A stretch of 64,000 nucleotides of DNA, from contig CM070874.1 in the NCBI GenBank assembly GCA_036365515.1, forward strand, positions 110,223,235 to 110,287,234, given 5' to 3'. Below the pieces are notes generated by a model. That model ran no database searches and was not told the DNA's origin. It worked only from the letters and a program-made list of their open reading frames with translations. This stretch comes from Torymus aiolomorphi. Its lineage: Eukaryota; Arthropoda; Insecta; Hymenoptera; Torymidae. This document shows, in pieces, positions 13,941-25,729 of this stretch. A program made the position numbers and the translations under genes. Position 1 is the first letter of the stretch. Each line of letters opens with the position of its first letter.

Positions 13941-14990
13941 TAGATTTTGGAATCATATCGTTATTATTATCATTATTATTACAGTATTAAATAGTCAAAA
14001 AAACCGTTAATTAATAATATCTCGAATTTAAAATATATTGATCATTTTATCCATTATAAATATAGGATCGATCTTAAAAATATAGATTTGAAATTAATTA
14101 ATATCAATCATTGCTTCTATAAACGTTCTCTCTCCAATCATTCATTTTAATTATAACAAATTAAAGTCCATATAAGACCTCGCGCAAAGAACTTTTACAG
14201 AGTTCTCCCGTCTATTTAATTTGCATACGACGTCATAATTGTATATAAACAAATTTCGCATGTACATCGGAGAAACCGAGCGACGCGGCAACTGTTACTG
14301 GTATAGATGCCAGCGAGTTCGCGAGTTTCATGATTGGCAAAGCAAGTTGCGCGGATATGCGGTTGACTTGTGGCGATCAAATTGGACCAGTGCAAAATTG
14401 AAGGAGTCATGTAGGCATTGGTCGCCACACTTGCGTAATGTACCTTTCTCTAATTTGACGGGGCAAGATTAGTCTCGAGTGCCTGGGATGTTTGAAAGGA
14501 ATGGGAAAATGTCCATCATGGTAATTAATTGTAATTAGCTGTTGGATGAATAGATCGGTTGAATTATATCTATAGTACAGCCTATCTATAGTATTTTAAG
14601 TACAATCCCTATATTCGAATGCCATTGAGCAATAAATAAAAATTAGATTTAAGTTACAACTTGACAGTTATAAATACAGGATTTAATTCGGGGAGACAAT
14701 AATATTCCCTATCCATAAATACAAACAAGTTTTTTTAATTGTTGAGAAGCATAATGTTTCCATTTCTCTTTAAAAATTGTACTTAAAATCTCAAGATATA
14801 TTAATATATAAAATTTTTAGAATAATTTTGAAAGTCGCTGCGGAAAAGTTTTATCCAATATTAAACGTTCAATATAACGTGACATCTGAATACCAATAGA
14901 AATGTCAAAGACGAATATTTGTCTATATTCAACTGCACGTGTGCAGTTATCGAAAAGCTAAAATCTTCGAACTTTATTATTATCATTTTA
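13941..14990. other. AT-rich spacer with promoter-like patch 14215-14470
   Basis: The patch begins with a CRE-like GACGTCAT (14229-14236), then a TATA-like GTATATAAAC (14240-14249), followed by about 220 nt of more complex sequence open in two frames. No coding homology recognised. The rest is AT-rich. Confidence 0.45.
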
Positions 14991-15780
14991 AACATAACTT
15001 TCGCACGCTCCCTACTATATCCCTCTCACCTACATACACTTACAAATTTTATTACCCTAAATTTCGTCACCCCTTATCTCAACCACATATTCCGCCCTAT
15101 ATAATTATAATCGAAGCCCCTGGCGTAAACCTGCACCTTACCGCACCTCACCGCACACCGCCTTCCATAGAGGAAAATCGAACTCGCGCATGCACTCCAC
15201 ACTCGAATCCGCCGCTAATTGCCCAACTCTTCAACCCCCCTCTCTCTTTCATAGCTATTTTCACAAGGACTTTCTAATTAGCTCACCCATAAACCCGGCA
15301 AAATTATTGGGTGCAGGTCGCGGAAAATCTTATGCGCGTGCCAAGTACGGGCGTCACTCGCTACGTTCATTAGGCTTACACGAGCGCTGGACACGCGCTC
15401 GCGGGAAATTGCGTAAGCGCGCGCATGGGCTGCTGCCGCTGCTGGTATAAGGTGTATTCCGGAGCTTCTTGGCAGCGCCGCAAGTGGGCCGCGCCGCTTT
15501 TGATGTTTTTCGCGCGGAGAAGGTGCGAGGAGGTTCGGCGCGGTTTTCTTGCGTGAGTTGGGCGCGATGTATAGGGTCGTGGTAGTGACTCAAGAGAGTG
15601 ATGATGGAGTGGTTGTTATATTGTGATGGTTTGGGAATTTTTTGTTTTGAAATAGGGTTGGTACAGCAAGGTTTACAGTAATGGTAACGAGTCGCGTGAA
15701 ATGATTGTTTAATGAAAATAAATGTTCAAATCATGTTGAGGAGGGTTAATTAACATGTTAAATAATCGACAGTATTTCGT
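14991..15780. other. skew-switch island (15000-15680)
   Basis: C-rich left (15000-15300), G-rich right (15440-15680), CpG-rich centre. Confidence 0.6.
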
Positions 15781-16041
15781 TGCGCGGTACGAAGAAAAGC
15801 CAACTTTGGAGTTACAGGTTAAGAAAAGCCAAAAACTCGTCTAAGGCGAAGAAATTTCTTGAAAAAAAAAAAAAAAAAATTCTTGCTTTAAAACCAACAA
15901 ATGGCTTTGCCGCAAAAAAAAAACAGTTTGCGCTCTCCCACACGAAGAAAAGCAAGTTTGACTTTTCCCAGGTTTTTGACAAATGTTCAAAGACAATGAT
16001 AAAAAAACTGGGATTATCAGTGCACTGATTCGGGATTCCTA

Positions 16042-17082
16042 CACGCAGAGAAATGATCTGTTAGTGGCAAGAGGAAAATTCTTTTCTCAAACTCCTGTTG
16101 TAGTAAAACGATAATCGTTTTAAATATAGCGTATTATTCTTGAGGAAAAAAATTAATTTTTTGTTTTAAGATTATACTTTTCTTGTGCCAAAATCTTATT
16201 TTTTAATGTCACAAATAGGTTTCTTTTTAGACAAAATGATGTCCTCTTGCTCAATGAGGATTTTTCTCTTGAGAATGGACCATGTTCATAAAGTTTTTAC
16301 TACAAAATGATATTTCTTTTGTCACAAGAGGAAATGAGAGTAATCACTACAAATAATTAATCATATAAATAATTACAATACAATTAAATATTAGTTATAC
16401 TTATGGAAAGAATAAATACAATATTTAATGAATAAAAGAAGAATTATCTCTTCAAGTTAAGTAACTGTCGAGATATGAATTTTTAAAAATCAGTTGATTC
16501 TTCTGAAATATATAAAGCCTTTTTTGATACTCCCCGTCAGAAGCTTAGTTAGTCGTGTGGTTAAGGTACCGGCTTCCCAATCGAAAGGTCGAGGGTTCGA
16601 TTCCCAGTCACTGCACTTTCCAGAACTATCCTTGAAAATATTTTTTCTTCGGTTTTTTCACAAAGTTAACCAATCTTAATTAATTATTAAAATAAAATAA
16701 GTAAAATAAAATATATAAAAATATAAATAATAAAATAAAATACATAAAAAATATAAATAATAACATAAAAGTTAAAATAAATAAAATTAATAGAAGTAAA
16801 ATTTTTTTTTTTATTTCAATGGAAAATCAGTTTAAACTTTTTTTCTCGGGAGACAAGAGGTTTCTTCTTCACACAAAACGATTTTGGTTAGAGAGGATTT
16901 TTCTATGGGTCAACTAGACCTTCTATTTCCTTAAAGAGGAATCCTTTTTGTACAAGAATAATTTGCCAGAAAAGGATTTTTCTCTTGTGGCAAGAGGAAT
17001 TAATTTTGGCAACCAAAACAAGATTATTTTCCTCTTGGATCAAAAGGATTCCATTTGCTACCAACGAACTTTTCTCTGCGTG
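16042..17082. mobile_element. TIR element, CAC type, TA duplication, with internal tRNA-like unit (nested)
   Basis: Termini CACGCAGAGAAA / TTTCTCTGCGTG with TA at 16040-16041 and 17083-17084. The 1041-bp body carries repeated motifs of the form CAAGAGGAAT and GAGGATTTTTCTC in both orientations, flanking an AT-rich middle. No coding sequence. It is inserted inside the larger foldback 15781-17376. Confidence 0.85.
16545..16617 (+). ncRNA. tRNA-like Pol III unit (degenerate) inside TIR element
   Basis: A consensus B box GGTTCGATTCC (16592-16602) is preceded by an A-box-like TAGTCGTGTGG (16550-16560) and an anticodon-like loop TTCCCAA. T-runs follow at about 16640-16660. The stems do not pair well, so this is a relic or a SINE-type promoter, not a tRNA gene. 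It is located at the midpoint of the 16042-17082 element. Confidence 0.55.
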
Positions 17083-17376
17083 TAGAACCGCTTATTGATA
17101 GTTAAATTTTACAAGCATAATATACAACATTATTTATCAATACGCCTACATAAAAGTATTTTTGCTAACAGAATTGGATTTTTTTTCTCGCGCGAAATGT
17201 CGTCAGTTGGGATTTTTCGTCCAGAGACGGTGCAAACTGGCTTTTCTTCTTCTGAGAGGGCGCAAACTAACTTTTTTCGCGGCAAAGACGTTTGTTGGCT
17301 TTTCTTCGCCTTAGACGTGTTTTTGGCTTTTTTCGCCTATAACTTCAAAGTTGGCTTTTTTTTCGTACCGCGCGAC

Positions 17377-17728
17377 GATATATGGTATGGTAAAAATTGA
17401 TGTAATAAAATAATAAACCATTCAACGGATGAAGAAATGGAAGAACTGTATATTTCATGCAAACAGATTACTTAATTGAATTTTTTATGTTTTCAACAGT
17501 AATCCTAAGAATAATGCAGAAAAATGAAAATTTAATATAGTAGAAGGTTAAACTCAACTCAATTTATGAATTAAAAGAATATTACAATGAAAACAGACTT
17601 CATATTCATTAGTACAATAATATCTTCGATAATATTGAATATTTGATCGCTGAATGAGGATTAATTAAACTTTTCTTAATAAAGCGTAAGTATTAAATGT
17701 TAAAATCAATCTCTTGTCCATATTGAAT

Positions 17729-17791
<63 letters not shown>

Positions 17792-19208
17792 ATTAAACCT
17801 GCTTTAATGATTTCCAGGTAAAATTCAATTAAATTATACTCTATGTACGTATAAACAAAATATCATTTCTAAAATTATAAAAATGACGTGAGATTTGAAA
17901 TAAAAAATATCCAAAGAAATGATAAACTTATAACTATCAACAATAACGAGCACATAGGAAAAGAAAACTGTCTGAATTTCAATGTTATTCCCACCGAACA
18001 CGCACAACAATTTAACCTTAATTTTGCTCCCACATTTTACAATAATTAGAATCTACAAAACCACCCTATTTTTAAAGAAATATCTCGCGAGCACGCAAGT
18101 GTTAGTTGAATTTATGCATTCAATAATATATCGCGACTCGTAATTATGCACAAAAAATAAAACCTTTACCTCAATTCAGAAATAGAAATATAAAACCTGC
18201 ACAACAACTGCAGTACGTATACCGCACGTTTCCCGTTATAACGTCAAACCTGAAACCAAAGCCATGTATCCACCCCAGCGCTTTCTCTCTGTCTCTGCAG
18301 AGCGAAAAAGCCCGTACATAGCTTTCAACCCTCGTTTTACGCTCCCCCTCTCTCGAAACCTCTCCCCAAAACCTCCCAAAAAAAAGTAAAAAAAAAAAAT
18401 ATAAAATTCACCCCCTTTCGCCATCTTTAATTAAAGCAATAGACCGGAGAGTTCGGCGCGGCGCGAGCGAGCGAGAGAGATATGTAGGCCTCGATTTTCC
18501 CTCTGTTACCATGCGGTTCTCTCTTTGCTCGGAGAGGGGGCGGGGGCGCGGTGACAGCCGCTGCGCCGCCGCGGCGGAGCGAGTATTGATCAAACTGGCC
18601 TGCTGTCGCCCTCCCACCCCCGCCCCCTCCTCGCTCCTTTACAAACACACGCGCGCGCGAGCGAAGGGAAGAAAACGGAGCTCTCTCTCTCTCTCTCTCG
18701 CTCGCTCGCTCGCAAGCCGTGTATAGTGCCATATTCCAGCGCGCAGGAAAATACCGAGAGGGGAATCCCAGCCCGAGCTCTGACCCATTTGGCAGCGTTC
18801 CCGGAGGAGGAGGGAGAGAGAAGGGCGATAATCATTGCTGCGCGCACCGAGCGGATAGGCAAACGTGGAAATTTTGTGTATATATGCATGTGTATTGTTT
18901 TTTGAGGGGGGGGGGGGCGAAGGTTATGAATTATAGGACTGGTCAGTGTTTTACAGCGAGAGAAAGAGCTTTTTGGGTGGCGGTTGTGGTCGTGGGTCAG
19001 GGATTGGGGCTGGCAATCGATTTGAGGTTTGGTGAGCATCGTTGGGTAGAATTTGTCGTTATAATTTCGGGATTTGAGGTTTTTTCTGTGTTTTTTTTGT
19101 AGGATTTCATTTTGGAAATTGAAAAGTGGGTCAATATTGCAGAACGTTTCGAGGAGGATTTGGAGTTTTATTATATGCTTCGCTGCAGAGGAGGTAAAAA
19201 GCGGGATA
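17377..19208. other. AT-rich spacer, then strong skew-switch island 17941-19150
   Basis: Hand counts: 17941-18060 C27 G12 A49 T32; 18961-19080 G47 C11 A21 T41. The centre (18240-18900) is CpG-rich with short CT runs and TATAGTGCC near 18723. Confidence 0.7.
17732..17790 (+). repeat. (TG)n microsatellite
   Basis: About 59 nt of pure TG in AT-rich DNA. Confidence 0.95.
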
Positions 19209-20048
19209 GGGTAAGTGTGCCAGTTACTGTTCCCGCTTCATTTACTGTGCCCTTAAATCATTTTCATTTATAGTAGAGTATAATCATATTTAATCATAAA
19301 TATCTAAATTTTTATATACAGTTCAATTCATGCTTTTTATTGTTAAACCTACAGTATGACTTAATTATTCTTATAATATATTTCAAATAATTTATTAAAT
19401 TTCTCATCGCGATTTCTATGATTTTCTTATCGAAACGCTTAAGAATATGCCTATACAAAAGTGATTGAAAAACTATAAAAATAACATTTTTCATAATAAA
19501 AAAAGACACTTAATGTTTATAAAACCCATCTAGTTGACAAAAGAACAATAAAAAAGTAGTTTTGATTAATGTTATTGTTTAATTTAATATAATCCAGTAA
19601 CTAAAACGAATTTTGGGCATGTTTCTGTTACTGTGCACAGTAACTGGACAAGTTTTCATGAATGTATTTAAATAGTTACTGTGCCCCCTCGCGGTAGGCT
19701 ACGCTAACCTTACTTTCTCACACGGAGAAAACTAGGCACGCATGTAAACCGTGTAGTCGTCGCAGCGCGAGCGTGTGACGCTGTCCACCGCCGGGCGGCG
19801 CGCTGTATCGGCGCGGGCCTGTTCTCGCACCTATAGCGGCCGTGGATACACTCATGCGCTCTGACGCGGATATTTCACCTCCTACGGCGGTGATGGCACG
19901 GCTGCTCGCACGGTTGTAACACTTGTCAACCGAAAACAACGCATGGCGCTACTCGTTACATTGTAATAAGCGCGCGTTGTTGATGATATAATTAATAAGA
20001 ATACTAGCCAGTTCAAGCGCGCTGCGCGCGCTCTTCGCTTCACCTCTT

Positions 20049-20111
20049 AGGGAGAATGTACATAAGCGCTGCGCTACGCTGAGCTACGCAGCGCTTATGT
20101 ACATTCTCCCT
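20049..20111. repeat. perfect 25-bp palindrome arms, 13-nt loop
   Basis: AGGGAGAATGTACATAAGCG followed by CTGCG pairs exactly with 20087-20111. A cruciform or hairpin is expected. It lies inside the 19721-21360 element just past its left arm. Confidence 0.9.
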
Positions 20112-20914
20112 TATACAATTAATATTGAAATATTATGAATCTAAAATTCATTTTATTTTTTAACATACACAAATTCATCTAATATTTTCTATTAAAACTT
20201 GAATTGTATTTATATTTATTTTAGTTTATTCCTAAAATACAAAAATTTCGAGGTTAGAAATTTAACCGTATTCAGAACAGTTTTCATAGTCCTTCATTAT
20301 TAACTACAGACAAAGTAATAATACTTTTTTGTTATACAATGTTAAACTTTAAATCATTAATACAATTTATAACTTATATCTTTAGTTTAAATATTTCATA
20401 TAATTTCAAATTATATGGGTTTTATTTGGACGAAAGTTCAGTTAAGACCTTAAGCTAATAGCTAACATCACTGTAGATCAATCACGGGTTCCATTTAAAC
20501 GGACTTGACCAATCGCAAAGGTTTTATTTCGGCTTCACATTTCCGTCATCATTCTTTTAAGAGAGATTAGAATAATAAATATGCGTATTTTCTTTTTATT
20601 CGTGAAAAATTAGTACACGAAATCTAAATGAAACCACTAATTTTAACTTAGGGAATACGTTATTAGAGACTAGTACTCCAGTACTCTAGTAAACTTTTAT
20701 TTGTTTAATTAATTAATTTCAAAACACAATAGTAATTACACCTTAAGTTTGATTAAATTATAAAAAATAATCATACAATGTATTAAAAAATAAATACACA
20801 GATAACAATTTTGGTATGCTATTCATTATTACGTATGTTAATATTACAAAATATGCCGTGTAGCTACGAAATTCGCACCATTTCTTTCAAACATTAAACA
20901 CGGAGTTCTTACTG

Positions 20915-21130
20915 TTAATTTATCATAATATATATATATTGTTCCTCATTGACATTCACATTTGCACTATACGCAAAATAATGGGAATTAAAACCCGTAG
21001 TATTAATTGGAGTGCATTTAAATAATATTTTCTCATCTAGTTGATATATCTTTTGTACTTTTCTAAACTCAGGACCATCATCTGATATATCCAAAATTAA
21101 AATCATATCATTTTTGTATGTTATAAGCAT
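20915..21130 (-). pseudogene. possible transposon-derived C-terminal protein fragment
   Basis: A 71-codon open stretch inside the 19721-21360 element, between its long inverted arms. It is rich in aromatic and acidic residues (DDGPEFRKVQKIY ... FNSHYFAY) and vaguely resembles C-terminal segments of transposon-encoded insect proteins. There is no catalytic motif and no upstream continuation, because the inverted arm begins there. Function is not recognised; it may be chance. Confidence 0.25.
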
Positions 21131-21688
21131 ATTTATTATTCTAATATTCTTATTAATTATATCATCAACAACGCGCGCTTATTACAATGTAACGAGTAGC
21201 GCCATGCGTTGTTTTTGATTGACAAGTGTTACAGCCGTGCGAGCAGCCGTGCTATCACCGCCGTAGGAGGTGAAATATCCGCGTCAGAGCGCATGAGTGT
21301 ATCCACGGCCGCTATAGGTGCGAGAACAGGCCCGCGCCGATACAGATAGTTTTCTCCGTGCATGCTTCGTCGCCTGTGCTGTGTGCAAGTCAACTTTTAC
21401 GTTCGTTGCTTACCCACAGAGCAAATAACACAGTTTTTAATATATTTAAAAATAATATATCTTATTCCCATCTTTATTTTATTTTCTTCTATAATAAGTA
21501 AGTACTTCTATACGTAGTAAATCATAGCAATGGGAGAGAAATGAATGATTTCCAGCAGGGAGTCTACTAAATATAATAACAAAAAAAAAAAAAAATGTTT
21601 ATGTTTAAATATATTTTATATAGTTTATGCAGATGCAGATGAGTGAGAAAAAGACACAGGATTAAATACAGTGTCCAGAATCTAAGGC

Positions 21689-21850
21689 ACAGTAATTAAA
21701 ACAATGTACACTAAGTGACACATAGTAATTAAAACAATGTACACTAATTGACACACAGTAATCAAAACAATGTACACTAAGTGACACACAGTAATTAAAA
21801 CAATGTACACTAACTGACACACAGTAACTAAATTAATGATACAGTAACTG
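21689..21850 (+). repeat. 33-bp tandem repeat, 4 full copies plus partials
   Basis: The unit begins ACAGTAATTAAAACAATG and continues TACACTAAGTGACAC, with few substitutions between copies. It is followed by shorter ACAGTAACT copies. The repeat embeds the terminal motif of its host element 19209-22051. Confidence 0.92.
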
Positions 21851-22053
21851 ATGCAAAGGCTTATGCTGTTATTTTATTAATTATTTAATATTCCTTACAT
21901 AATATTGTATTAAAAAGGTGTTTATTCTGCTCGAAGAATATATAATTATCATATAAAGGTCTTAAGATGATTAAAAATTGAAAAAAAAATAGTAATTGAT
22001 TAAATACTACGGACATCGCCTTAAGGGGCACAGTAACTGGCACACTTACCCTA

Positions 22054-23730
22054 TGTACAGAATGCAATATTAAGGAGAGGAAACGATAAAATTAAAAATA
22101 CCATTTAGTTCTGTGAAATATACCGTACGAATTGCAGTTTTCCTTATATTGTATTCACAATTCTAAAAATTAGTCGAATAATTAATTCTAGAAAATGTAT
22201 ATTGTATTCTAGAAAATGTATATAACTATGTAGCTAATAATTTAAAATAATTCCAGACATTTATCACAAATCAAAATAAATAATTGTTTTTCTTGTAAAT
22301 AGTCTTATTGAAGGTTGAAGCTCGTTAAGAAAATTACCTAAAATTATTACAAAAAATTAATTTCAGAAAATAAAGTATAGTTCTCGATAATGACATTAAT
22401 GTGTATATTATTAAAGTCCCACTATTATAGCCAAGCTTCCACGTAATAATTCACGTAATAGGTATTATTATGTATTATTTACGATACGTACACACGATGC
22501 ATCATTTAGTATGTTGTGCACTTTGCTTCTGCACTGTAGTTATGTGTAATGTAGGCTATATATAGAAATAAATTATGTAGATTTATGAATATTTATTTAT
22601 TTTCTTTGTATTTCCAAAATATTTCCTTCTATAAGAATACTTATAATTGCATCAACTATTTTGTTTCAGAGAAACCGCAGAAAAATGTGAGATAAGTACA
22701 ATGCAATAAGAAAACGAGAAGAAAACGTATGGGATACGTAGCGGTGTACGTGTATAAGAAAACTAATTAAAACTATACGCATGCATAGGACTTACCTCAT
22801 ATTACATTTAGCTAATGTATTACGATTGTTTCTATGATTTTCTTTTTTTTTCATGTAAAATAATACATACTTTGTAATAATACTAATGTTATTTTGTACT
22901 TTTTTTTTTATTCCCTTTCACGTATAAAAAAACTAAAAAAAAATTCAATTTACAAAGTTTAAATCCCACGTTCAATCGACCTGATTAATGGCTCTCCTAA
23001 CGTCCCTTACATCTGACGCCCGGGCCGTTTCGAAAAGAAGCCAGCCCTTTCCAATCCAACTTCCTCGTCGACCACCACCCCCTTGACTTTTCTTGCCCAA
23101 CTTTTTCAACGAACGGAATCGATCGCCTCTGCAATCCCATTCAAAAGTCTTCTCTCCTAATCAATAAGTCTGCGCGCGCTGCGCAGTTCTTCACGCCCTG
23201 ATACCGCCGCGCTGCATTTTACATGTAATGTCATATACACACACACAGCTACCCAGTGTTCATTAGGATGGTCCTCGCGCTCGTTCGCGCGTGAGCCTCG
23301 GTTCATGAATATTTTAGGATAATGGTTCGAATTGACACGCACGTGTGGGTGTTTTCGTGGTGTCGCGTTGTGGAACGTTGTAAATAATTCCGATGTAATT
23401 TCTGGGAGGCTACGGGGCGATCGAGTTTCGGGAGGGATGGATTGTTTTCCAGCTGGGGCGAGGGAATGGAGGAAGGATGATATAGTGCAGGGAAAAGTGT
23501 GTATGGAAACTTCTGTGCAGGTGGTGTTTTTTGGGGGAAAAGCTTGGTAAAGTTGAAAGTGTCGAAAAGTATCTTCTTAAGGCGCGGTGCTAGATTTAGA
23601 AAGAATATATATCCATTGTTATACGAAACCAAAAGTTATGAATTATTTGAAAATTTATAATAATGTTTCGCCATATTTTCCTTATAACGTCTCAGTAAGC
23701 TTAGGGGCTCTGCAGTATTCAAAATACATA
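22054..23730. other. AT-rich spacer, then skew-switch island 22961-23590
   Basis: C-rich left (22970-23160), G-rich right (23340-23550). The spacer has a two-copy 20-bp repeat at about 22187-22227. Confidence 0.6.
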
Positions 23731-23965
23731 CATTCAGAAAAACGATCCTCCTGTCTGGAAATAAAATTCCTCCCTAGAAAATCTTCTGCGACAAAAAACT
23801 GATTCCTCCTTCGCGAAAAATCATCATCCTGCTACAGGAAGATTGACTTCCTGTTGTAAGATAATTCCTCCTTCCATAGGAAGATATTCTCTTGGCCCTA
23901 TTTTAGCGGAAATCCTCTTCTGACAGGCAGATTCTCGTTGATACAGGAAGATCGTTTTCTGAGTG
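23731..23965. mobile_element. 235-bp TIR element, CA(T/C)TCAGAAAA type
   Basis: Left end CATTCAGAAAAACGATCC and inverted right end CACTCAGAAAACGATC. Left flank is TA (23729-23730); right flank reads ATA. The interior is a chain of GGAGGAAT/ATTCCTCC motifs. It is a short relative of 39525-40076 lacking that element's AT-rich core. Confidence 0.75.
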
Positions 23966-24071
23966 ATATAGTTTCACTTATTTTTTGTATAATTATATTC
24001 AGCTAAATTATATAATTAGCTTATTTAAAAAGAATACCTCACACTTCCTCAGATGTTAGAAATTAATATAT

Positions 24072-24844
24072 CTGTGGCTTCCAGGAATAACGACCTAACC
24101 CACTTGGGGGTCAAAATTGAGTTAGCACCGGAATTTATACCTTCTAACTACCCTTTTTCATATAGACTTGGTCCGAAAATCTGAAACGCGTTCAAAGAGC
24201 AAATATCAGCTAAGTGCATAACCACTTAACTGCACCTGTGCCCGGAAAACCACTTAACTAAATATTTATATTTAATTAAAAGCACCGTTTTGAAGTTAAT
24301 ACTACGCAATAAACAGATTATGACATACCTATTTTTATAGCAACAAAGATCAAAGGTAATAGATAATAGAAGGTAACACAACAGCTTTGATTGCCGGGCG
24401 ATGGGGCGAGTGTGCATAAACAGTAACCGAGTAACGTTCGGTATTCGGTTTACCGAATTCCGTTGACTTCACGCATATTCCGTTGGGAGGCACATGCGTG
24501 CGAATGAATATTTAAAAAAGAATTCGTATTCTATGTTTTAAGTGTAGAAATAACTATGTTATTTATCTTATTTGAACAATTTCCCTAAACCACTTAACTG
24601 CACAGGTACCGGAATAACGACTTAATTGCATTGTTTTGTTTGTTTATACAAAGAATAAAAATGTATTCTAGCAGCTGATAGTGGGGTTCGAAAGATATTC
24701 GATACCTTTGTAAATGTTTACATTGTTATGACTGATCTCGCGCATTTCGATCTTACATATGAAGTGTCATGACAGAAATTTTAAAACGTCGATTTCTCGA
24801 AAATACGTACAAGTGGGTTAGGTCGTTATTCCGGGAAGCCACAG
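24072..24844. mobile_element. TIR element, TIR CTGTGGCTTCC, AT duplication
   Basis: Inverted ends of about 36 bp begin CTGTGGCTTCC and continue GGAATAACGACCTAACCCAC; one mismatch was seen. Flanked by AT (24070-24071, 24845-24846). Internal copies of CCGGAATAACGACTTAA and AAACCACTTAACTGCAC recur near 24215-24260 and 24590-24635. No coding sequence. Confidence 0.82.
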
Positions 24845-24846
24845 AT

Positions 24847-25152
24847 GTATCCATCCCTTTTTTTAATTTAATAACATTTTGTATGTAAAAGCACAGCACA
24901 CGAAGCCTTTTAATTTACCAACGAAAAATCCACACAAACGACCAAAAATATGCCGTTCACAAAGATCCACTTCTTCCCCTCGCCCCACTCGTTTTCCCGC
25001 TCTCTGCTCTTCCGCGTGCGCAATACTACACTCCGGCAACGAAAAACGACCCGAACGCAGCGATTCCGCGCATAACGCGGAATATAATTCCTCTCTCCCC
25101 TCTGGCACATTTTTTTCGCGCACGAGCTCCCGTGGAATTTTTTAATAAGGTG

Positions 25153-25183
<31 letters not shown>

Positions 25184-25729
25184 CTGGCTTATCGCGGCAA
25201 AGAGGTAGAAGGCATTCGCGAAACGAGATTGTCGTTTGTGTTTACGAGCCGCGCCGTAATGAAACGGCTGGCTCGGACTCTTTTTTGCGGACTCGTTGCG
25301 GAATGTCCTTTTCCTTCTCGCTCGCTCGCTCTCTCGGCGTTTACGAGGATTTTCGCCGGGTACTCGGCCGTTTATTGAAATCGAAGATAGCGAGAGAGGG
25401 AGAGAGGTTTAATGCTGCGCGACTGCCGAGTTGAGTGTTTTATGTATACTGTTCGCGGTGTTAAGTGGCTGTGTACACGCTGTCGAGTGTTAAACAATTT
25501 GTAATTAAATGGAAAAAAAAATTACTGCTGATTTTCTATGTTGGTGTATACAATGTTAACCTAGATAACAGTAGCAGCTACAATGAATAATTTATTTATT
25601 TTTCGATTATTTCAACTTTTTAATATATACGTTGTTGTTATATGCGCCAAAGTTATATTAAAACTTATCCGTATAGGATACGAAAGCGTTACGAAATGAA
25701 TTCCAATTATCTGAAATAAATTTCGAGAA
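24847..25729. other. skew-switch island (24850-25460) and AT-rich spacer
   Basis: C-rich left (24870-25130), G-rich right (25190-25460), with the (GCA)n tract at the switch. The spacer holds nothing recognised. Confidence 0.55.
25152..25180 (+). repeat. (GCA)n trinucleotide repeat
   Basis: About 9-10 GCA/CAG units. The surrounding frame would give poly-Gln, but there is no supporting gene structure. Confidence 0.9.

Larger units (their letters stand above)
15781..17376. mobile_element. foldback element with repeated GAAGAAAAGCCAA motif, host of a nested element
   Basis: The left arm from 15781 and the inverted right arm ending near 17376 share the terminus GCGCGGTACGAA and about 190 bp of imperfect inverted sequence. 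The arms are made of several copies of a motif like GAAGAAAAGCCAA with CGTCTAAGGC. A 17-A run lies near 15863-15879. The target duplication is unclear. The element at 16042-17082 is inserted between the arms. Confidence 0.75.
19721..21360. mobile_element. nested foldback element, TIR CACGGAGAAAACTA, CA duplication
   Basis: Ends CACGGAGAAAACTA with CA on both sides (19719-19720, 21361-21362). Two GC-rich inverted arms of about 203 bp (19803-20005 and 21143-21345) differ at about 5 positions that I could find. The left arm has an extra segment of about 68 bp (19735-19802). The centre is AT-rich with a hairpin at 20049-20111 and a short open stretch at 20915-21130. Terminus type matches the CAC group. 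Confidence 0.8.
19209..22051. mobile_element. 2.8-kb TIR element, TIR GGGTAAGTGTGCCAGTTACT, TA duplication
   Basis: Inverted ends GGGTAAGTGTGCCAGTTACT (plus GT) flanked by TA at 19207-19208 and 22052-22053. Copies of CAGTTACTGTG / CACAGTAACTG recur inside (for example 19240-19250, 19620-19690, 21690-21860). It hosts the nested element 19721-21360. A second, shorter member lies at 39453-40119. No transposase is recognised. Confidence 0.85.

Noticed and set aside
21689..21850. CRISPR array
   Set aside because: Contiguous 33-bp tandem repeat without spacers in eukaryotic DNA.
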